A DNA stretch of 64,000 nt from CAMLHU01 sp049680185 (GTDB taxonomy: Bacteria; Gemmatimonadota; Gemmatimonadetes; Gemmatimonadales; GWC2-71-9): positions 1 through 64,000 of the forward strand of contig JBAUHI010000040.1 of NCBI GenBank assembly GCA_049680185.1, written 5' to 3'. The notes below the pieces were generated by a model. It saw nothing but the letters and a program-made list of their open reading frames with translations, made no database searches and was not told the DNA's origin. Each line of letters opens with the position of its first letter. Within the stretch, counting starts at the first letter, position 1. The position numbers were made by a program, and so were the translations under genes. This document shows positions 22,701 to 31,182 of this stretch, one piece after another.

Positions 22701-25400
22701 ATGTGGACGCCTTGGTCGGTCATTCGGAGGTGGCGGCGGCCCGACTCGGATTTCTCCGAGGAGATCAGCGCGCACTTGGCGCTGGAGGCCGATCGACTGG
22801 CGGCCGAGGGGCTGGCGCCGCACGCGGCCGCACTCGAGGCCCGCCGTCGTTTCGGCAACCCGATGCAGGCCCGGGAAGCCTTTCACGAGCGCCGTACCGT
22901 CCGCTGGATCGAGGTCCTGGTCCGGCACGCGAGTCTGGCCTCCCGCCGCCTGGCGCACGCGCCGGTCTTCTCCGCGACGGTGGTGCTCACCCTCACGCTC
23001 GGCATCGGGGCCACCGCCGCCGTCTTCAGTCTGGTGGATAGTGTCCTCCTGCGTCCGCTGCCGTTCGCGCATCCCGCCCAGTTGGTGGATCTCTCCCACT
23101 CGATGACGCTGCAGGGGATCACCCACGTGGATCAGTCCGACGCCACGTACCTGTATTACGCCTCGGCCAACCGCGTGTTCACCGGCATCGGCGCATATCG
23201 AGTGGTGGATGTCGATCTGGGCGCCGGAGCCGCTGATCCGACACAGGTCGACCGGGTCCTGGCGGCGCGAGCGAGCGCCAGCACCTTCCGGGTGCTCGGT
23301 GTTCCGCCCCTCCGCGGCAGGGTCTTCCGGGACGACGAGGATCGACCCGGGAGCATTCCGGTCGTGGTCCTCTCGGAGCGCGTGTGGCGCGTTCGGTACG
23401 GCGCCGATCCCGCGATGCTCGACCGGACCGTGATGCTCGACGGCGTGCCCCATCATGTGATCGGGATCATGCCGTCGGGATTCGCATTCCCCGACGACCA
23501 GACGGCCCTCTGGCTCCCCATCGGCATCGACCCGGTCCGCACCCGATCGGCCAACTTCGACCTTCGGGCCGTGGCTCGGCTGCGGAACGGCGTCACCCCG
23601 GTGGCCGCTGCCGCCGACCTCCAGCAGCTGCTTCCCCACGTGCCGGAGGCGTATCCGGGCCGGCTCACGGTCGGTGCCATCACCCTGACGCACATGCAGA
23701 CCGTGGTCCGGCCATTCCAAGATGTGATCGTCGGCGGGATCGGAGCGGCGCTCTGGGTGGTGCTGGGAGCCGCCGTCTGCCTCCTCTTCACCGTTTGCGC
23801 CAATGTCGCAAATCTTTTCCTGGTGCGGGCCGAAGAGCGCCAGCACGAGGTGGCGGTGCGGCGCGCGCTCGGCGCCGGACGCGGTGAGATCGCGGCCGAA
23901 TTCCTGGCGGAGGGGCTGCTGCTGGCGGCTGCAGGCGGCGCACTCGGCCTGGTGGTGGCCGGCGTGGCGGTGGAGGTGTTACGAACGGTCGGATCCGGAT
24001 TCGGCATCCCCCGGCTGGACATCGTCGGCGTCGATGGGACGGTCGTGGCGTGGACCGTGGGCGTCGTACTGTTGACCGCGCTGGTGACGAGCTTCCTGCC
24101 GGTGTTCCGGGCCGCCGGCGCCGCATCCCTCGAGTTCCTTCGGACCGGACGGGCCGCCACCGCGGGCCGAGGCCGACATCGGGCGCGCCAGGCCTTCGTG
24201 GTGGCACAGGTGGCGCTGGCGCTGATCCTCGTGGCGGGCGCCGGCCTGATGGCGCGGAGCTTTCAGCAACTGCGCGCGGTGGCACCGGGCTTCGACGCGG
24301 CGCACGCGTACGCCTTTCGTCAGGCACTGCCGGTGGCGGATACCCTCGATCCCATCGCATCGGCGTTGCTCATCACCCGCGAGCTGGACTCGGTGGCGCA
24401 GCTTCCCGGCGTGGAAGCGGTCGGCGCCATCTCGAAGCTGCCGCTCGACGTCGCTGGCCGCCGTGATACTGCGGTGTTCGTCGAAGGCCGGCCGCTCGCG
24501 ATGGGCTCGATGCCCAACGTGCATCAGGTGGTCTACGCCACGCCGGATGCGTTCGCGGCATTGGGCATGACCTTCGTGGAGGGACGCACCTTTCGGCGTG
24601 TCGATCCTCTGCACCCGCGCCTCGACGCCGTCGTGACGCGAGCGCTCGCGAAGCGCTACTGGGGCGTGGACCCGGCGGTCGGCAAGGGCTTCCGGTTAGC
24701 GCCGGACGGCCCACTCTTCACCGTGATCGGGGTCACCGGGGACATCCACGGCACCGGGCTCGCCGATCCGCCCGACGAGACGGTGTACCTGCCGCTGGTC
24801 ACTGCGCCGGGACCGGCCGTCCCGGACGGAGGTGCGGGGAGCACGCGCTGGATGCCGCTCGAGCTGGCCATCGTCGTGCGGGCCCACGGCGATCCCGTAC
24901 CCCTCGCGGGGCCCGTCGAACACTCGCTGCGCGCGCTGGCCCCGGGTGTCCCGGTCTTCGGTGTTCGGCCGATGACCGCGGTCGTGGCATCCTCGACGGC
25001 ACGGACGTCCTTTACCTTGCTGCTCCTCAGGATCGCCGCCGCGGCCGCCCTGCTGGTCGGGGCGATCGGGCTGTACGGCGTGGTCGCGTATATGGTCGGG
25101 TTGCGTGCGCGAGAGATGGCGGTCCGGATCGCCCTCGGGGCCAGGCCGGCGGCAATGCGCCGGCTGGTGTTGCGTCAGGCCATGTCGATCACCGTGATCG
25201 GCGTTGTCCTCGGGCTTGGGGCGACCGTGCTGCTGATGCGCTTCCTCAGCGCACTGCTCTTTGACGTCGCGCCGACCGATCCGGTCACCCTGATCGGTTC
25301 CGTGGTGGCGATGATCGTAGTGGCCGTCGTGGCCAGCTGGGTCCCGGCCCGACGGGCCGCGGGGATGGACCCCGTGGCGGTGCTGCGCGCGGATGGATGA
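22701..25400 (+). CDS. ADOP-family (duplicated FtsX/MacB-like) permease
   Basis: An 899-residue protein of the acidobacterial duplicated orphan permease type. It has a cytoplasmic leader (DFSEEISAHLALEADRLAAE), a first MacB periplasmic core after the segment VFSATVVLTLTLGIGATAAV, an FtsX-like three-helix unit (about 340-470), then a second core and a second FtsX unit ending in VASWVPARRAAGMDPVAVLR. No ATPase gene is adjacent, which is the reason for the orphan name. The role of these proteins is not established; mechanotransmission or peptide/lipid export in concert with a separate ATPase is possible. Expression is presumably controlled by the upstream PadR protein. Confidence 0.95.
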   Translation: MWTPWSVIRRWRRPDSDFSEEISAHLALEADRLAAEGLAPHAAALEARRRFGNPMQAREAFHERRTVRWIEVLVRHASLASRRLAHAPVFSATVVLTLTLGIGATAAVFSLVDSVLLRPLPFAHPAQLVDLSHSMTLQGITHVDQSDATYLYYASANRVFTGIGAYRVVDVDLGAGAADPTQVDRVLAARASASTFRVLGVPPLRGRVFRDDEDRPGSIPVVVLSERVWRVRYGADPAMLDRTVMLDGVPHHVIGIMPSGFAFPDDQTALWLPIGIDPVRTRSANFDLRAVARLRNGVTPVAAAADLQQLLPHVPEAYPGRLTVGAITLTHMQTVVRPFQDVIVGGIGAALWVVLGAAVCLLFTVCANVANLFLVRAEERQHEVAVRRALGAGRGEIAAEFLAEGLLLAAAGGALGLVVAGVAVEVLRTVGSGFGIPRLDIVGVDGTVVAWTVGVVLLTALVTSFLPVFRAAGAASLEFLRTGRAATAGRGRHRARQAFVVAQVALALILVAGAGLMARSFQQLRAVAPGFDAAHAYAFRQALPVADTLDPIASALLITRELDSVAQLPGVEAVGAISKLPLDVAGRRDTAVFVEGRPLAMGSMPNVHQVVYATPDAFAALGMTFVEGRTFRRVDPLHPRLDAVVTRALAKRYWGVDPAVGKGFRLAPDGPLFTVIGVTGDIHGTGLADPPDETVYLPLVTAPGPAVPDGGAGSTRWMPLELAIVVRAHGDPVPLAGPVEHSLRALAPGVPVFGVRPMTAVVASSTARTSFTLLLLRIAAAAALLVGAIGLYGVVAYMVGLRAREMAVRIALGARPAAMRRLVLRQAMSITVIGVVLGLGATVLLMRFLSALLFDVAPTDPVTLIGSVVAMIVVAVVASWVPARRAAGMDPVAVLRADG

Positions 25401-25436
25401 GGAGCTTCCGGCCGGATCGGCCAGCAAGGATGTGCA

Positions 25437-26054
25437 ATGGATCAGATGACCGTGTCAGCGCGACAGAGCGTCACGATGGCGGCTGGGCTCCTGGCCATCG
25501 CCTGTGGTGGCCCGGCCCGAACGGTGCCTCCCGCGGACCTGCCACCGACCACCGTCGTCCTCGCGGGGGGGTGCTACTGGGGCGTGCAATCGGTGTTCCG
25601 GCACGTGCGAGGAGTCACCACGGTCACGGCGGGTTATGCGATCCCGGCGCCCGGGGTGGGGCGGAGCGAGGCCGCCGAAGCGGTCCGCCTGGTCTATGAC
25701 TCGACCCGGATCTCCTATCGCCAGATCCTCGACATCTTCTTCGCTGTCGTGCACGATCCCACTGAAGTGGATCGGCAGGGCCCCGATGTCGGTCCGGAGT
25801 ATCGGTCGGTCGTGTTCGCGGGCAACGCCTCGCAACGGAGCATGGCCCGGACGTACATTGATTCCCTCAGCGCTTCCCACCGCTTCGCTCGACCGATCAT
25901 GACCGACATCGTGGGGCTCAGTGCGTTCCAGGTCGTCGATCAGTCCCAGCAGGACTACGCCCTGAAGCACCCGACCGATGCGTATATCGTCACGAACGAC
26001 GTGCCGAAGCTGGCCGCGCTGCACCAGCAATTCCCGGCGCTGTACAAGGACTGA
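25437..26054 (+). CDS. msrA: Exported peptide-methionine (S)-S-oxide reductase MsrA
   Basis: A 205-residue MsrA with an N-terminal export signal and possible lipobox (GLLAIACGG), so it probably repairs oxidised proteins outside the cytoplasm. The catalytic motif is GGCYWGVQSVF (the usual GCFWG with Tyr for Phe). Downstream it has GYA, the acidic VVHDPTEVDRQGPDVGPEYR block and the YRSVVF strand, all typical. The start at 25437 has AAGGATG just upstream. The TGA stop is directly followed by the stop of the convergent ketosynthase gene (TGATCA), so no terminator fits between them. Confidence 0.94.
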   Translation: MDQMTVSARQSVTMAAGLLAIACGGPARTVPPADLPPTTVVLAGGCYWGVQSVFRHVRGVTTVTAGYAIPAPGVGRSEAAEAVRLVYDSTRISYRQILDIFFAVVHDPTEVDRQGPDVGPEYRSVVFAGNASQRSMARTYIDSLSASHRFARPIMTDIVGLSAFQVVDQSQQDYALKHPTDAYIVTNDVPKLAALHQQFPALYKD

Positions 26055-27299
26055 TCACTCCGCTCGGCGGAAGAGGAGTGCCGCGTTGATCCCGCCGAAG
26101 CCGAACGAGTTGCTGACCATGAATTCCGGATCGGCGTCGATCCCATCCCCGCGCAGGTAGTGGAGGTCGCAGGCGGCGTCCGGCGCATCGAGATTGACGG
26201 TCGGCGGCAACCAGCGGTGGTGGCTGGCCAGCGCGCAGATGGCGGCCTCGAACGCACCGCTCGCTCCCAGCGCGTGCCCGTAGTACCCCTTGGTGCCGCT
26301 CAATATCAGCCCCTCCGCATGGGGACCGAACGCGAGCTTGATGGCCACGGTCTCGGTGGGATCGTTGAGCGTGGTGGCCGAGCCGTGCGCATTGACGTAC
26401 CCGACCGATGCGGGCGTCACATGGCCGTCTGCGAGCGCCATCGAGATGGCCCGCGCCGCCTGCCGTCCGTCGGGACGCGGCGCCGTCATGTGATGCGCAT
26501 CGTTGGTGGTCCCGTAGCCGCAGACCTCGGCATAGATCGGCGCGCCGCGGGCCAGCGCCCGGCCCCGTTCCTCCAGCACCAGCACCGCAGACCCTTCCGC
26601 CATCACGAACCCGTCCCGCCCCTGGTCGAAGGGCCGGGACGCCGCGGTCGGGTCGTCGTTGCGGGTGGACATCGCCCGGATGATCGAGAATGCCCCGAAC
26701 GAGAGCGGCGCCAGCGGCGCCTCGGCACCACCGGCAAGCATCACGTCGGCCTCGCCGCGCCGGATGGTACGGAACGCATCGCCGATCGCCATGGCACCCG
26801 ACGCGCAGCTCATCCCGTTGGTCGCGTTGGGGCCGGTGAGTCCGAACTCGATGGCCAGGTTGCAACTCGCCGCGCCGGCAAAGACCGTGAGCGCGAGACC
26901 GGGATCCACGTCGCGGACGCCGCCCTGCAGGTAGCGGGCATGCTGCTCCTCGGCGTGGGCCACGCCGCCCAGCGCCGTGCCCATCATGGCACCGGTGCGG
27001 TCAGGGTCTTCACGCCGGAGGTCGAGCGACGCGTCGGCGATCGCCAGCCGCGCGGCGGCGAGCGTGAACTGGGAGCACCGGTCGAGTCGCTTGACCCGAC
27101 GTTCCTCGACGAAATCGGACGGGTGGAAGTCAGGCACCTCACCCGCCACCCGCGTGCGGAACGGCGTCGCATCGAATCGGGTGATATGACCCACCGCCGA
27201 CCGGCGGGCCCGGAGGCCCGCCCACAGTCGCTCGGCCCCGGTGCCGATCGGCGTCACTGCGCCGATGCCCGTCACCACCACTCGACGCAACTCAGACAT
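26055..27299 (-). CDS. FabF-like beta-ketoacyl synthase, last gene of the sigma-factor operon
   Basis: A 414-residue condensing enzyme with the complete KAS II active site: Cys about residue 165 in NGMSCASGAMAIGDA, His in VNAHGSATTLND, Lys and His in GTKGYYGHALGASG, and the C-terminal SNSFGFGGINAALLF. It should condense malonyl-ACP with an acyl-ACP or act in a polyketide-like pathway. The Ser-Cys-Ala-Ser context differs from the Thr-Ala-Cys of housekeeping FabF, and no acp or other fab gene is nearby, so a specialised role is likely. It overlaps the preceding SRPBCC gene by 8 bases, which joins it to the operon. The start at 27299 fits the family. Confidence 0.93.
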   Translation of the reverse strand: MSELRRVVVTGIGAVTPIGTGAERLWAGLRARRSAVGHITRFDATPFRTRVAGEVPDFHPSDFVEERRVKRLDRCSQFTLAAARLAIADASLDLRREDPDRTGAMMGTALGGVAHAEEQHARYLQGGVRDVDPGLALTVFAGAASCNLAIEFGLTGPNATNGMSCASGAMAIGDAFRTIRRGEADVMLAGGAEAPLAPLSFGAFSIIRAMSTRNDDPTAASRPFDQGRDGFVMAEGSAVLVLEERGRALARGAPIYAEVCGYGTTNDAHHMTAPRPDGRQAARAISMALADGHVTPASVGYVNAHGSATTLNDPTETVAIKLAFGPHAEGLILSGTKGYYGHALGASGAFEAAICALASHHRWLPPTVNLDAPDAACDLHYLRGDGIDADPEFMVSNSFGFGGINAALLFRRAE

Positions 27300-27756
27300 C
27301 GCCACGCTCCACCACCTGTGCAATGCCCCGGAGCGTGCGCGAGGCGATCCCGTGCACGAACACCGGGCCGATGACCCACTGGGCCGCGATGGGCCCGATG
27401 GCGGGCCATGCGGGTCCGGTCCACTCGTGCACGATGGTCACCAGGGTGCCCCCGTCTTCACTCGAGAATGTCCACGCGACGTCCATCCCGGTCGTGACCC
27501 CCCGCACGTGCCGGTAGCGCACCGAGGGAGTCGACCGATCCACCCACATCTCCGAGGTCCACCAGGTCGGCCAATTGAAGGGGCCGAACGGTCGCCACGC
27601 CGCCATCTCGACCAGCGCCGAGTCCCCGCGTCCGGGTCCGAGGCGGACCCACCGGTAGTGCGGCAGCCACTCGGGCCAGCGCTCGACATCAGCGGCGGCG
27701 GCGAACACCCGATCGATCGGGGCGCGCATCAGTCGCTGATCAACGGTGCGCATCAT
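27292..27756 (-). CDS. SRPBCC/START-fold cyclase-like protein
   Basis: A 154-residue protein with the polyketide cyclase/SRPBCC pattern: VDQRLMRAPIDRVFAAAADV then ERWPEWLPHYRWVR at the N-terminus, a hydrophobic ligand cavity fold, and MDVAWTFSSEDGGTLVTIVH in the C-terminal half. It probably binds a hydrophobic intermediate and may guide cyclisation or aromatisation. It overlaps the methyltransferase gene (ATGA) and the ketosynthase gene. Two adjacent ATGs at 27756 and 27753 are possible starts. Confidence 0.87.
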   Translation of the reverse strand: MMRTVDQRLMRAPIDRVFAAAADVERWPEWLPHYRWVRLGPGRGDSALVEMAAWRPFGPFNWPTWWTSEMWVDRSTPSVRYRHVRGVTTGMDVAWTFSSEDGGTLVTIVHEWTGPAWPAIGPIAAQWVIGPVFVHGIASRTLRGIAQVVERGDV

Positions 27757-28457
27757 CGTGCTGCGGCAGAGTCGTTGCGCCACCAGGCCACCAGCCGAAA
27801 GCCGGGGCGTCGCTCGACCGTCGCGTGCACACCTGCGGCCGTACACAGCCGCCGCAGTTGGTCTGCACTGTACCCGCGCTCGATCGAGGTCACGCCATCG
27901 GTCCTGGTGTCGCGGTCGAATCGTAGCAGTGCTGCTCCTGCCAGAAAGAGGAGCGGCGCCAACCGGCTGCGCCGCAGGTCTGCCACCACTACGCCGCGGC
28001 GCGCGATCCGGTCTGCATCGACCAGTAATGCGGTCGCCGACCCTGCGTCGAGATGATGCAGCACCTGGCTGATGAGCACGATGTCCACGCTCCCCGTTGC
28101 GATCGGGAGCGCACTCGCGCAGGCGAGGATGACGTTCAGCGATCCGCCGCGGGCAAGTCGTGCGGCGGCCAGGTGCCGCTCGAGCCCGACGGTGCAGAGC
28201 GCGATGCCGCGGCGTCGGGCACGGCGTGCTGCCGCGCGGGGGAGGTCGCCGGCGCCGGTGCCGATGTCGAGGAGCGAGGCCGGCCCGGCCGCATCGGCGG
28301 ACAAGACCCGATCGATCCCGTGGAGTGCGGCCCAGGTGCCGCCGAACCATCGGTTGGCCCGCGCGACGTTCCGGAGCGATGTCGTCACCCGTGCCGGATC
28401 GGCGTCGGGTCCGTCCAGGAGCTCGTGCCCGGCGGCGAACGCCGGTGCTCCGTTCAC
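27753..28457 (-). CDS. Class I SAM-dependent methyltransferase
   Basis: A 234-residue methyltransferase with motif I LLDIGTGAGDLP, the acidic region after VGLERHLAAARLA, and SVDIVLISQVLHHLD for motifs III-IV. These resemble UbiE-like small-molecule methyltransferases. A GTG start at 28457 overlaps the upstream stop (GTGA). The acceptor is presumably the product of the neighbouring ketosynthase, flavoprotein or cyclase; O- or C-methylation cannot be told from the sequence. Confidence 0.88.
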   Translation of the reverse strand: MNGAPAFAAGHELLDGPDADPARVTTSLRNVARANRWFGGTWAALHGIDRVLSADAAGPASLLDIGTGAGDLPRAAARRARRRGIALCTVGLERHLAAARLARGGSLNVILACASALPIATGSVDIVLISQVLHHLDAGSATALLVDADRIARRGVVVADLRRSRLAPLLFLAGAALLRFDRDTRTDGVTSIERGYSADQLRRLCTAAGVHATVERRPGFRLVAWWRNDSAAAR

Positions 28458-28939
28458 CCGGGCCCGAGGCCGGTGTATCCGCCTCGGTAATAGAGAAGCG
28501 GGGTCCCGCCCCGAGTGGTACCGCCGGTGACCCGGCCGACCAGGATGGAGTGGTCGCCGCCGGGGTACACCGCGAAGTGCTCGCATTCGATGTGGCCGTG
28601 GGTCCCGTCGAGCACTGGCTCTCCATCCGATGACGGACGCCAGCCGACCCCGTCGAATCGGTCGGACTCGCTCTGGGCAAAGCGGCGGGACAGTCCTTCC
28701 TGCTCCGCACCCAGGATGTTGACCACGAACCGTGGAGCGCGGATCAGCACATCGTGCACGTCGGCTGTGCGATCGATCGACACCAGGAGCAGCGGCGGCG
28801 CGAGCGAGACCGACGCGACGCTGTTGACGGTCATTCCCGCGGGTGCGCCGTCCGCGGCGCGGGTGGTCAACACCGCGACGCCGGTGGCGAAGTGCCCCAG
28901 CAAGCGGCGGAAGTCGGCGGGATCGGCGTCTTCTGTCAC
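28454..28939 (-). CDS. Flavin reductase-like domain protein (HpaC family)
   Basis: A 161-residue FMN-binding split-barrel protein: FRRLLGHFATGVAVLTTRAA, then GMTVNSVASVSLAPPLLLVSI (flavin-binding core), and EHFAVYPGGDHSILVGRVT near the end. Proteins of this family supply reduced flavin to two-component monooxygenases or reductases. The downstream and upstream genes on this operon include a flavoprotein oxidoreductase, a possible partner. The GTG start at 28939 overlaps the upstream stop by 4 bases. Confidence 0.92.
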   Translation of the reverse strand: MTEDADPADFRRLLGHFATGVAVLTTRAADGAPAGMTVNSVASVSLAPPLLLVSIDRTADVHDVLIRAPRFVVNILGAEQEGLSRRFAQSESDRFDGVGWRPSSDGEPVLDGTHGHIECEHFAVYPGGDHSILVGRVTGGTTRGGTPLLYYRGGYTGLGPG

Positions 28940-30153
28940 AGTAGCGCCCGAATGAGGAAACCTGGGCGGAGCACGGCGCGGGCTGGCAGGAGATCTCCGG
29001 TGACGCCGATCATCCGGTCGGCCAGGCCATGTCGCTCGATCCGCCGCACGGCGTGATCGAAGAACGCCGGCGCCAGCATCGTCCAGCCGATGACCCGTTC
29101 CACCGCCCAATGGCCGGCGAATTCGGCCCGGCGCGCCGCCACATACGGCGCCAGCGCTCGGCGGGACGGTATGCCGCCGTGCGCCAGGGTGGTCACTGCC
29201 GTTGCCGCCGCCAACTCGGCCCCCCGGAGCGCACGGTAGATGCCCTCGCCGGTGAACGGATCGAAGAACTCCGCCGCGTCGCCGAGGAGGAGGGCGCCAT
29301 CGGCCACCACCCGAGATGCCCGCGCTGCGAAGGGACCTGTCACCATCACATCCCGCACCGTAGCGGCCCGATCCACCCGGCCCGCCACCCCGGGATATCG
29401 TGTCAGCTGTCGATGGAAGAATCCGGTAGCATCGCCGCGGGCCAGCATGCTCACGCCGCGCGGGACCACCAGCGCGACATTCGCGATGCCTCCACCGATG
29501 TGGTTGAGCCCGACGTATCCCTCCGACCCCACATGCATCTCGGCGGTGTCGCCGAGCCCCCGGACGCCCGCCATGTGGGCCACGAACGCGATGCGACGGG
29601 GTGCGCCGTGGCGGCGCGGGCCGAGGCGCCGGGCCACGATCGAGCGCAGGCCATCGGCACCGATCGTGAGTCGGGCGTGGAGCGTGCTCACGTGCCCGTC
29701 GGCGTTGCTCACCACGGCACCGGCGACGGCACCGCGCTCGTAGAGCAGGTCGCGCACGGTGGTCGCCTCCCGCACCTCGGCGCCGGCGGCCCGCGCCGCC
29801 TGGACCAATCGGTCATCGAGGAGTCGGCGCGCGACCGAGAGGCCAGTGCTCCTGAATGCCGCCACCCCATTCGCACCGAAGCGGCCGGTCAACAGTCCGC
29901 CGCGGGCTGCGAAGACCGAGGTACCCGTCGGTCGGGCGCCGACGGCGTCGAGATCGGCGAGCACACCGAGCCGGGCAAGGACCGCGACCGCGGCGGGGCT
30001 CATGTATTCGGAGCAGGCCTTGTCGCGGGGAAATCGCGCGCCATCGACCACGAGCACGTCGAGTCCGGCGCCGGCCAGGAGTGCGGCGGCGGCAGCACCG
30101 CCGGGACCAGCTCCGGCGATGAGCACGTCCACCGATGCGCGGTGTCGAGTCAC
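28936..30153 (-). CDS. FAD-dependent oxidoreductase of the geranylgeranyl reductase type
   Basis: A 405-residue flavoprotein. The FAD ADP-binding fingerprint is VDVLIAGAGPGGAAAAALLA near the start, followed by PRDKACSEYMSPAAVAVLA (the Lys-x-Cys pattern of geranylgeranyl-reductase-like proteins), and the second FAD motif LLLGDAAEFFDPFTGEGIYR at about residue 290. Members reduce isoprenoid double bonds or hydroxylate aromatic or polyketide compounds. The start is a GTG at 30153, overlapping the DUF92 stop (GTGA). With the adjacent DUF92 protein a prenyl-lipid role is conceivable, but not proven. Confidence 0.92.
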   Translation of the reverse strand: MTRHRASVDVLIAGAGPGGAAAAALLAGAGLDVLVVDGARFPRDKACSEYMSPAAVAVLARLGVLADLDAVGARPTGTSVFAARGGLLTGRFGANGVAAFRSTGLSVARRLLDDRLVQAARAAGAEVREATTVRDLLYERGAVAGAVVSNADGHVSTLHARLTIGADGLRSIVARRLGPRRHGAPRRIAFVAHMAGVRGLGDTAEMHVGSEGYVGLNHIGGGIANVALVVPRGVSMLARGDATGFFHRQLTRYPGVAGRVDRAATVRDVMVTGPFAARASRVVADGALLLGDAAEFFDPFTGEGIYRALRGAELAAATAVTTLAHGGIPSRRALAPYVAARRAEFAGHWAVERVIGWTMLAPAFFDHAVRRIERHGLADRMIGVTGDLLPARAVLRPGFLIRALL

Positions 30154-30947
30154 CGTGCGCCGGGTCCGATCCAGTACCACGCGGCCGCGCCGAGTACCGC
30201 GCCCGATCCGGTGGCGATGGCGTTGACGCCGTCGTTGGTGAGCCAGCGCCAGCCGCCGGTCGGGTGGGTGCGGGTGCCGCAGCGGTGGAGGGCGCGTTCG
30301 GTGGCTGTGTCGCAAGCGGGGCAGTGGAACCGGCCCTGGACCATGCCGCCGAGGCCTGAGTCGAAGACCATCCCGACCCATCCGACGATCGTGCCGACGA
30401 CGAACAATCGTGTGCTTCGGACGACCATCGCTGCGGCCGCCGCCACGACCAACGCACCAAGGAGGGCGCCGAGCGTGCCGCGGACCGTGATGCCGCCGCT
30501 GGTGCCGGCGGGGATCGTCTCGCCGCTGATGATGTGATTCGGAAGGTGCGGGCTCGTGGCGCCGATGGCGGTGGCCCAGGTGTCGGCGGCGGCGACCGCG
30601 AGCGACGCCGTGATGGCCCAGAGGGCGAGCGACGGTCGAGTCGATGCGATCAGCGCGATGATCGCCGCCGCGCCGCCATTGGCCAGCACCTGACCGGCGT
30701 CGCGGCGGCCGCCCTTGGCCTCGCCGTGTTGTGCCGCGGGGTCGGGGAGGAAGTGCGAGAGCGCCGAACTGGAGAGGAAAAAGGCGAAGAGGGCTGCTGC
30801 ACCGGCCCACCCCCCGGCCCAGAGGACCGCCGTGCCAATGGCGGCGGCCGCCACCCCTCCCCAGCCGGAGAGCGCGCCAAACCCCGCTGCGAGCAGGGAC
30901 ACCGCCAGCGCGATCTCCACCGCGAGCGTCAGGCGCATTTCAGCCAC
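30150..30947 (-). CDS. DUF92 integral membrane protein
   Basis: A 265-residue protein with about seven hydrophobic segments and the DUF92 hallmarks: ASLAVAAADTWATAIGATSP and IPAGTSGGITVRGTLGALLG. The only characterised member known to me is plant VTE6, a phytyl-phosphate kinase, so a role in polyprenyl-phosphate metabolism is possible. Between these motifs and the last segment lies a Cys-rich stretch (RFHCPACDTATERALHRCGT) with two Cys pairs that could bind zinc or iron. The start may be the GTG at 30947 (overlapping the anti-sigma gene by 8 bases) or the ATG at 30938. Confidence 0.88.
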   Translation of the reverse strand: MAEMRLTLAVEIALAVSLLAAGFGALSGWGGVAAAAIGTAVLWAGGWAGAAALFAFFLSSSALSHFLPDPAAQHGEAKGGRRDAGQVLANGGAAAIIALIASTRPSLALWAITASLAVAAADTWATAIGATSPHLPNHIISGETIPAGTSGGITVRGTLGALLGALVVAAAAAMVVRSTRLFVVGTIVGWVGMVFDSGLGGMVQGRFHCPACDTATERALHRCGTRTHPTGGWRWLTNDGVNAIATGSGAVLGAAAWYWIGPGAR

Positions 30948-31182
30948 TGCTCCGGATGCGTTTGAGCAGCCGCTCGCGCACGTCCTCGGGGATGCGCTGA
31001 CCGGCGCAGCTCTTCAAGAGCGCGAGGAATCGCTCCTCGAAGGCGACGTACTGAAGACACGGCGCGCAGGCGTCGATATGCTTTCGCACCGCGTCGGCGG
31101 TCTCCGGTGTGGCCTCGCCCCGGAGCACGTCCTGCAGTTCGTCGAGCGCGCGGGAACAATCCATCGCGTCGTGGGCGCTCAT
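30940..31182 (-). CDS. RsrA-like zinc-binding anti-sigma factor
   Basis: An 80-residue ZAS-family protein. The zinc/redox ligands are Cys9 (MDCSRALDELQDVL), His35, Cys39 and Cys42 (KHIDACAPCLQYVAFEERF), and Cys59 (LLKSCAGQRIPEDVRERL). These match the Cys11, His37, Cys41, Cys44 and Cys61 of Streptomyces RsrA with a constant offset of two, as recalled. RsrA releases SigR when thiols are oxidised to a disulfide, so this protein should be a thiol-redox switch for the sigma factor. It overlaps the sigma gene (ATGA). Confidence 0.9.
   Translation of the reverse strand: MSAHDAMDCSRALDELQDVLRGEATPETADAVRKHIDACAPCLQYVAFEERFLALLKSCAGQRIPEDVRERLLKRIRSSG

Noticed and set aside
26055..27299. Housekeeping FabF of fatty-acid synthesis
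   Set aside because: It sits last in a sigma-factor operon with no fab or acp genes nearby and has a variant Cys context, so a specialised role is more likely, though not excluded.
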